Assembly: GCF_000772705.2 (NCBI RefSeq)
Contig: NZ_JSBW02000009.1
Location: 1 to 43,217 of the forward strand
Source of the DNA: Xanthomonas vasicola
Lineage (GTDB): Bacteria > Pseudomonadota > Gammaproteobacteria > Xanthomonadales > Xanthomonadaceae
Length of the DNA stretch: 43,217 bases
Direction: 5' to 3'
A model generated the notes under the pieces. It was not told where the DNA came from. It worked only from the letters and a program-made list of their open reading frames with translations, and made no database searches. Made by a program: the position numbers and the translations under genes. Every line of letters begins with the position of its first letter. Within the stretch, counting starts at the first letter, position 1. Shown here in pieces: positions 36,958-43,217 of the stretch.

Positions 36958-37467
36958 TTACTGGCCGCCAGTGCTGGGGCCGGAGATGGTGTCCGTGTCC
37001 CAATGTTCTTTGATCATCCCCTTTTCGATCCGGAACATATCGAGCCAGGTGGTGGTGTAGGTGGTGCCCGGCTTATTGGGATTGGGCAAGGTGCGCACCG
37101 ACACGAACGTCACCAGATCGCCGTCAGCCGTGATGGCCACCAATGGCAGCTGCACACGCGGCTGCACCGGCGTCGGCTTCACGAGAGAGGTGAGAAAAGC
37201 GATGAACGCATCGCGCCCATTGGCCACGTTCGGATTGTGCTGGATGTAGTTCTTGTCCATGTACATCGGCGCGTACTGCACCTGCCCCGCCTCAAGCACG
37301 GTGCGCCAGAAATCGTAGACCAGCTGCTTGTTTGCAGTTTCATACCAAGTGGAGCCGAGCAGCATCTTCTGATGGTTGGGATTTGCAGTGACCGCGGTCT
37401 GCGCAAACGCAGCTACTGGCGCTACCAGCATGACCAACAGCAAGGCACGGGTGGGCAACTTCTTCAT
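36958..37467 (-). CDS. Exported SnoaL/NTF2-like protein
   Basis: A 169-residue protein with a clear signal peptide (LPTRALLLVMLVAPVAAFAQT). It is followed by an NTF2-like fold: NKQLVYDFWRTVLEAGQ, APMYMDKNYIQHNPNVANGRDAF, WLDMFRIEKGMIKEHWDT. Members include polyketide-cyclase-like enzymes; no substrate is predicted. Start at 37467 just before the signal peptide. Confidence 0.85.
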   Translation of the reverse strand: MKKLPTRALLLVMLVAPVAAFAQTAVTANPNHQKMLLGSTWYETANKQLVYDFWRTVLEAGQVQYAPMYMDKNYIQHNPNVANGRDAFIAFLTSLVKPTPVQPRVQLPLVAITADGDLVTFVSVRTLPNPNKPGTTYTTTWLDMFRIEKGMIKEHWDTDTISGPSTGGQ

Positions 37468-37918
37468 GGGATACTCCTGGGTGGAGGATGGCAGTGCGTT
37501 CATCGGGGGATGCCAGCACGGTGTTCCGTTGAGCAGGGGAATGACGCGTCCTTGCAGCCGCATCTATGCGTCAACGCCACCCTACCGGTGACGTTCACTC
37601 GCTCGCTAGCCGCCTAAAGGTGCACCTGGGCACTTGCAGGACAGATGGTGAGAAAAACATAACCCGCGTGCTTGCCGCCAGTGATGTGCTGCAACGTGCG
37701 CAGGGTTGTCCTGATGTTGCTCTTGATTGTGCGATTACCGCAGCAAAGCCAACGAATGTGCGACTGCTATGTGCGATCAAGCGGTGTTATCGGAGTGCTG
37801 CAGTGCGCTCACATCGCATGTAGGGAGCCAGGGCGTCATTGAATCTTCACGACCATGCCGCCCAGGTCTTGGGTAGTCCTTACGCGGCCTGGGACATCAC
37901 GGCATCATCCATGCCGCA
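37468..37918. other. 451-base region without a gene
   Basis: Between the SnoaL-like gene and pobA I see no plausible ORF, repeat or RNA gene. A small CCCAGG/CCTGGG hairpin at about 37860-37890 lies just 3' of pobA and might aid termination. Confidence 0.5.
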
Positions 37919-40087
<2,169 letters not shown>

Positions 40088-40159
40088 GAACGGCAACACA
40101 GCGATGTTGCTTACTCGCTGTCCGCGTCGGAGGGAGAGTGATTTAGGGACTCGCTGCAA

Positions 40160-40266
40160 GGTCCTTGCCCGCCCACCATCGCAGGACACGCTACAAGTAG
40201 GTCCATGTAAGCTCCTTGGCGGGATCCTGCCGCCAAGGGTCCTGCGACGGTGAGCGCGCAAGGACC
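40160..40266. repeat. Long palindromic repeat (107 bases)
   Basis: GGTCCTTGC ... GCAAGGACC form the outer arms, with CCATCGCAGGAC/GTCCTGCGACGG further in and TTGGCGG-CCGCCAA at the centre. This type of long extragenic palindrome recurs in Xanthomonas genomes. Confidence 0.7.
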
Positions 40267-40376
40267 AGTCACGTTCGTCGGTCTGTCAGCGCAATCGACA
40301 GGCGACCTTCGCTCGCTATGCAGAAGCGCCTGCGTTTCACAAGCAGCTGCCATAAAACTGCCGACCAACGTTCTGG

Positions 40377-40480
40377 TGCGGTGCCCTCGCCGCTTGCGGG
40401 ACCGTTGGCGGCATGGATGCCGCCATCGAGCCCCCAGGGATGGGTCTACGGCCTGTCCCGCAGGCGGTGAGGGCACCGCG
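40377..40480. repeat. Second long palindromic repeat (about 104 bases)
   Basis: Outer arms GCGGTGCCCTC/GAGGGCACCGC and inner TTGCGGGAC/GTCCCGCAG surround GGCGGCATGGATGCCGCC. It is a relative of the one 110 bases upstream. The two fill most of the gene-free stretch 40088-40624 between pobR and the aldehyde dehydrogenase; nothing else was recognised there. Confidence 0.7.
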
Positions 40481-40624
40481 CGCTCGACCAATTAAGCCTT
40501 TTGCTTGCATCTAAAAATGATGCAAGGCATTCCAAACAGCCAATACGAGTGAGCCAAGCACATTTCTCCATCCGTCCAAAGATGGAGATAACGCTTCAGC
40601 CACTCCATCACCAAGCCAATTCAC

Positions 40625-42106
40625 TCAGAACGGATACTGCGGCACTTCGTTTTTGATCGTCAGCCATTGCCAGTGCGTGTACTGCTCCCAATCGGCGGGG
40701 CCGCCGACGCTGGTGCCGTTGCCCGACGCACCGGTGCCACCGAACGGATTGACGACTTCATCGGCCACCGTCTGGTCGTTGATATGCAGCATACCGGTGT
40801 GCAACTTCTCGCCCAACGCCAGCGCCCGCGAGACCGATGCCGACAGGATGCCTGCCGCCAGCCCGTATTCGCCCTGGTTGGCCAACTCGGCAGCTTCGTC
40901 GTCGGTGTCGAACACGGTGATGTTGATCACCGGCCCGAACACTTCTTCGTCGAACACACGCATGCCGGGGCGCACATTGGACAGCACGGTGGGCGCGTAG
41001 AACAGGCCTTGGTTGGTGGCGCCAGCTTCGACCACCGCACCAGCGGCGACGCTATCGCTGACGATGTCGATGACGCGCTGCAGCTGGCGCTGGTCGATGA
41101 TCGGACCCAATGCGACAGTGCCACTGACCGGGTCACCCACCGGCAGATGGCGCGCCTTTTCGGCCAGCCGCTGAGTCAGCGCCTGCGCTACGCCGCGTTG
41201 TACCAGTACACGTCCGGTGGCCATGCAGATCTGGCCCTGGTGCATGTAAGCGCCGAATGCGACGGCCGAGGCGGCCTTGTCCAGATCCGCGTCGTCGAGC
41301 ACGATCAGTGCGTTGTTGCCACCCAGTTCCAATAAGACTTTCTTCAGATGGCGCCCTGCGATTTCGCCGATGCGGCGGCCGGTAGCCGTGGAGCCGGTGA
41401 ACGCGATCATCGGAACATCCGGCGATTCCACCAGCGCCTGACCAATCTGCGCATCGCCATGCAACACGTGCAACAAGCCCTTGGGAAGGCCCGCTTCTTC
41501 GAGTACCTGCGCGATGATCACTCCGCCCGTGTACGGCGTGCGCGGGTCAGGCTTGAGAACCACCGCATTACCCATTGCCAGTGCCGGCGCCACCGAACGC
41601 AGCGACAGAACCAACGGGAAATTGAACGGGGAAATCACCCCGATCACGCCCAACGGCAGGCGGCGTGCAAGGCTAAGTTGGCCGGCTGATGTCGGCAACA
41701 TCTGGCCGCTGGCCTGCAGCGGCATTCCAGCCGCCTGCTGGTAGAGCACTACCGCTTCGTCCACCTCGCGCTGCGCCTTGGGCAGGATGCCGCCGGTTTC
41801 GCGCGCAATCAGCAACGTGGCTTCGGCGCTGCGCGCCTGCATCACTTGCGCGGCGCGATGGAAGACAGCAGCACGTTCGCGCGGCGAGGTCGCAGCCCAG
41901 GCGCGCTGTGCTTGTTTGGCTTGTGCGATAGCGGTCGCGACATCGGCCAGGTCGGCCTTGCCGACTTCATGCAACAAAGCGCCGGTTGCCGGCTCATGGA
42001 CAGCCAAGCTGCCGCCGTGACCGGGCACCCATTCGCCATTGAAGATGCAGCCATGCCACGCGGGTGCGTTTGTTGCAGCGTCCGCTGCGCTGGAAAGAGC
42101 ATTCAT
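40625..42106 (-). CDS. NAD(P)-dependent aromatic aldehyde dehydrogenase (benzaldehyde/vanillin type)
   Basis: A 493-residue aldehyde dehydrogenase. The nucleophile Cys is in HQGQICMATGR and the general base Glu in LLELGGNN; NAD-binding FTGSTATGRRIG and the EEVFGP segment are typical. The C-terminal TIKNEVPQYPF resembles benzaldehyde and vanillin dehydrogenases. With the neighbouring coniferyl-alcohol-dehydrogenase-like SDR it may oxidise coniferaldehyde or vanillin-type aldehydes to acids. Start at 42106; the SDR gene ends 32 bases upstream on the same strand, so they form one operon. Confidence 0.87.
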   Translation of the reverse strand: MNALSSAADAATNAPAWHGCIFNGEWVPGHGGSLAVHEPATGALLHEVGKADLADVATAIAQAKQAQRAWAATSPRERAAVFHRAAQVMQARSAEATLLIARETGGILPKAQREVDEAVVLYQQAAGMPLQASGQMLPTSAGQLSLARRLPLGVIGVISPFNFPLVLSLRSVAPALAMGNAVVLKPDPRTPYTGGVIIAQVLEEAGLPKGLLHVLHGDAQIGQALVESPDVPMIAFTGSTATGRRIGEIAGRHLKKVLLELGGNNALIVLDDADLDKAASAVAFGAYMHQGQICMATGRVLVQRGVAQALTQRLAEKARHLPVGDPVSGTVALGPIIDQRQLQRVIDIVSDSVAAGAVVEAGATNQGLFYAPTVLSNVRPGMRVFDEEVFGPVINITVFDTDDEAAELANQGEYGLAAGILSASVSRALALGEKLHTGMLHINDQTVADEVVNPFGGTGASGNGTSVGGPADWEQYTHWQWLTIKNEVPQYPF

Positions 42107-42138
42107 GGTCTAGCCTCCTGCTAAAAACGTGTGGTGGA

Positions 42139-42906
42139 TTAGAGCGTAGTGGAAGCCAGCCCGCCATCGATCGGCAAGGTGATGCCGTTGATCCAGCGGG
42201 CGGCGTCGGATGCGAGAAAGACGATGCCCTCGGCCACTTCGTCGGCATACGCCGGGCGGGTCATGCGCTTGGCATCTTCCTTGACGCGTTCCTCGCCGAG
42301 CATGGCGGCGAAATCGTCCAGGATCGGCGTAAACACCGGGCCCGGTGACACGTTGTTGACGCGCACGCCATGGTCGGCGAACCAGGGCCGCGATTGCAGC
42401 AAGGTCCACACGATCAACGCTTCCTTGAAGTATTGGTAGCAAGTGTCGTGGGGCACCGGATGCGCCGCCAGCCATGCACTGCCGCTTTCGAAGCTGTCGG
42501 TCGCGGCCAACTGCTTGTGCAGGTCCAGACGCTGCGGCCATTCGGCGCCCAGAATTGAAGCGACATTGATGATGGAACCGCCCGACACGATACGCGGCAG
42601 CAGCCCCTGGGTCAGATGGCGCAGGCCCAGATAGTTCACCCGCGCCACCACATCCACCGGCGCGGTGCCCGGCACGCCGGCAATATTTGCCAGCGCATCG
42701 ATGTGATCCGGCAATGCCTTCACCAAGGTATCAATGGATGCCAGGTCGCCAAGATCGGCCTGATGAAAACTGTGCAGTGTCATTTGCACCGGCGTGCGAT
42801 CGACACCAATCACCTTGGCGCCATGAAACCGTGCAAGCCGTGCGACCTCCGCGCCAATGCCCGACGCCACACCGGTCACCACGATCGTCTTGTTGTGTAA
42901 ATTCAT
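42139..42906 (-). CDS. Coniferyl-alcohol dehydrogenase-like SDR (CalA-like)
   Basis: A 255-residue short-chain dehydrogenase with TGVASGIG, NIAGVPGTA, active Ser in NVASILGAEWP and the YxxxK motif in CYQYFKEAL. Its middle and end (VNYLGLRHLTQG, SPGPVFTPIL, RPAYADEVAEGI, DGGLAST) closely recall CalA of Pseudomonas sp. HR199, which oxidises coniferyl alcohol to coniferaldehyde. The ATG at 42906 is preceded by GAGG at six bases; the ATG at 42912 is less well placed. Confidence 0.85.
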   Translation of the reverse strand: MNLHNKTIVVTGVASGIGAEVARLARFHGAKVIGVDRTPVQMTLHSFHQADLGDLASIDTLVKALPDHIDALANIAGVPGTAPVDVVARVNYLGLRHLTQGLLPRIVSGGSIINVASILGAEWPQRLDLHKQLAATDSFESGSAWLAAHPVPHDTCYQYFKEALIVWTLLQSRPWFADHGVRVNNVSPGPVFTPILDDFAAMLGEERVKEDAKRMTRPAYADEVAEGIVFLASDAARWINGITLPIDGGLASTTL

Positions 42907-43031
42907 TGCCATCCTCGAAGGAGCCAGCTGTGCCGGCGCTAGAACACATGGACATATTCGAAATTCGCGTCGGTGCCGGACGCTGCGTTCCTGACTTCGA
43001 CGGGTAGGTAGTCGCCCCTGAAAAACCCCTC

Positions 43032-43217
43032 TCAAACCTCCAGTGCCATGTTTGCGGACCACATGGTGCGTGAGGGCGTTGAGGAACGCGCCCGCACCAC
43101 CTGCAACCAAGCACGCAAAAATGCGATCCAGCGCAGCAGCCAGCGCAGGTTGTAGCCAGCGGCGCAGCCGAGCACGTGCAGTGCATCGCCTTGGGCGCCT
43201 TTGAGATGGCAGCGATT
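43032..43217 (-). CDS. IS5-like transposase, C-terminal part, 5' end outside window
   Basis: Open from the window edge to the TGA at 43032-43034, 61 codons. The segment CHLKGAQGDALHVLGCAAG followed by YNLRWLLRW is typical of the C-terminus of IS5-family transposases, often seen in Xanthomonas. The short downstream stretch GTCGCCCCTGAAAAACCCCTC probably holds the end of the element. Whether the gene is intact cannot be judged. Confidence 0.75.
   Translation of the reverse strand, partial: NRCHLKGAQGDALHVLGCAAGYNLRWLLRWIAFLRAWLQVVRARSSTPSRTMWSANMALEV

Noticed and set aside
42731..43186. 151-codon minus-strand frame rich in Cys near the right end
   Set aside because: Out of frame with both the CalA-like SDR and the IS transposase tail, which explain the region.

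Overview
The window is high-GC chromosomal DNA from a plant-associated gammaproteobacterium, almost certainly a Xanthomonas. The evidence is an HrpX-type PIP box in front of a type III effector, a complete bio cluster, a chromosomal pca/pob aromatic-catabolism cluster with a CatI/CatJ-type CoA-transferase, and intergenic repeats typical of the genus. The species cannot be fixed from the sequence. Transposase genes run off both ends: an IS3-family OrfB on the left and an IS5-like transposase tail on the right.

Layout. 1-1751: IS3-family transposase end, then ubiA. 1900-5820: a mosaic of mobile DNA wedged between ubiA and comF. It holds the tail of a Tn3-family transposase, an AbrB/MazE-PIN toxin-antitoxin pair, an N-terminally truncated MobF relaxase/helicase, an IS6-family fragment and a type III effector of the XopH/AvrBs1.1 (PTP-like phytase) family. 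The effector has a perfect PIP box and a correctly spaced -10 box. 6038-12433: comF, then bioB, bioF, a small DUF7079-like gene, bioH, an unusual SDR lacking YxxxK, and bioC. A BirA-like operator overlaps the bioB promoter. 12683-16345: lpxO-like hydroxylase, SnoaL-like protein, YdcF-like protein overlapping a serine/threonine dehydratase, and a lipoprotein. 16346-18821: mnmG preceded by a 570-base intergenic region with two intrinsic terminators in opposite directions, a perfect Clp/CRP-type palindrome and probably one or two unannotated small RNAs. 20049-21190: HSL-type esterase and a RIO-type kinase.

21340-31313 is the protocatechuate branch: an IclR-type regulator (pcaR-like) diverges from a minus-strand operon pcaI-J-F-H-G-B-D-C. 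Decayed vanAB (vanillate demethylase) genes sit head-to-head with pcaI. 31513-36844 is the glycerol regulon: glpR, glpD with a GlpR-like operator, a 28-codon ORF coupled to glpF, and glpK. 37919-40087 is pobA/pobR, feeding 4-hydroxybenzoate to protocatechuate. 40625-42906 holds a benzaldehyde/vanillin-type aldehyde dehydrogenase and a coniferyl-alcohol-dehydrogenase-like SDR. Together the right half reads as a plant-phenolic degradation region: coniferyl alcohol and aldehydes to acids, 4-hydroxybenzoate to protocatechuate to beta-ketoadipate to succinyl-CoA plus acetyl-CoA. The vanillate entry point at this locus is broken.

The clearest discoveries are the effector-bearing mosaic island (including a stop codon built at the IS6 boundary), the candidate RNAs and Clp site before mnmG, a MITE-like 147-base element present in two copies plus a fragment, and the coupled leader ORF in front of glpF. 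All assignments come from reading the sequence and recalled family knowledge; no database search was run.
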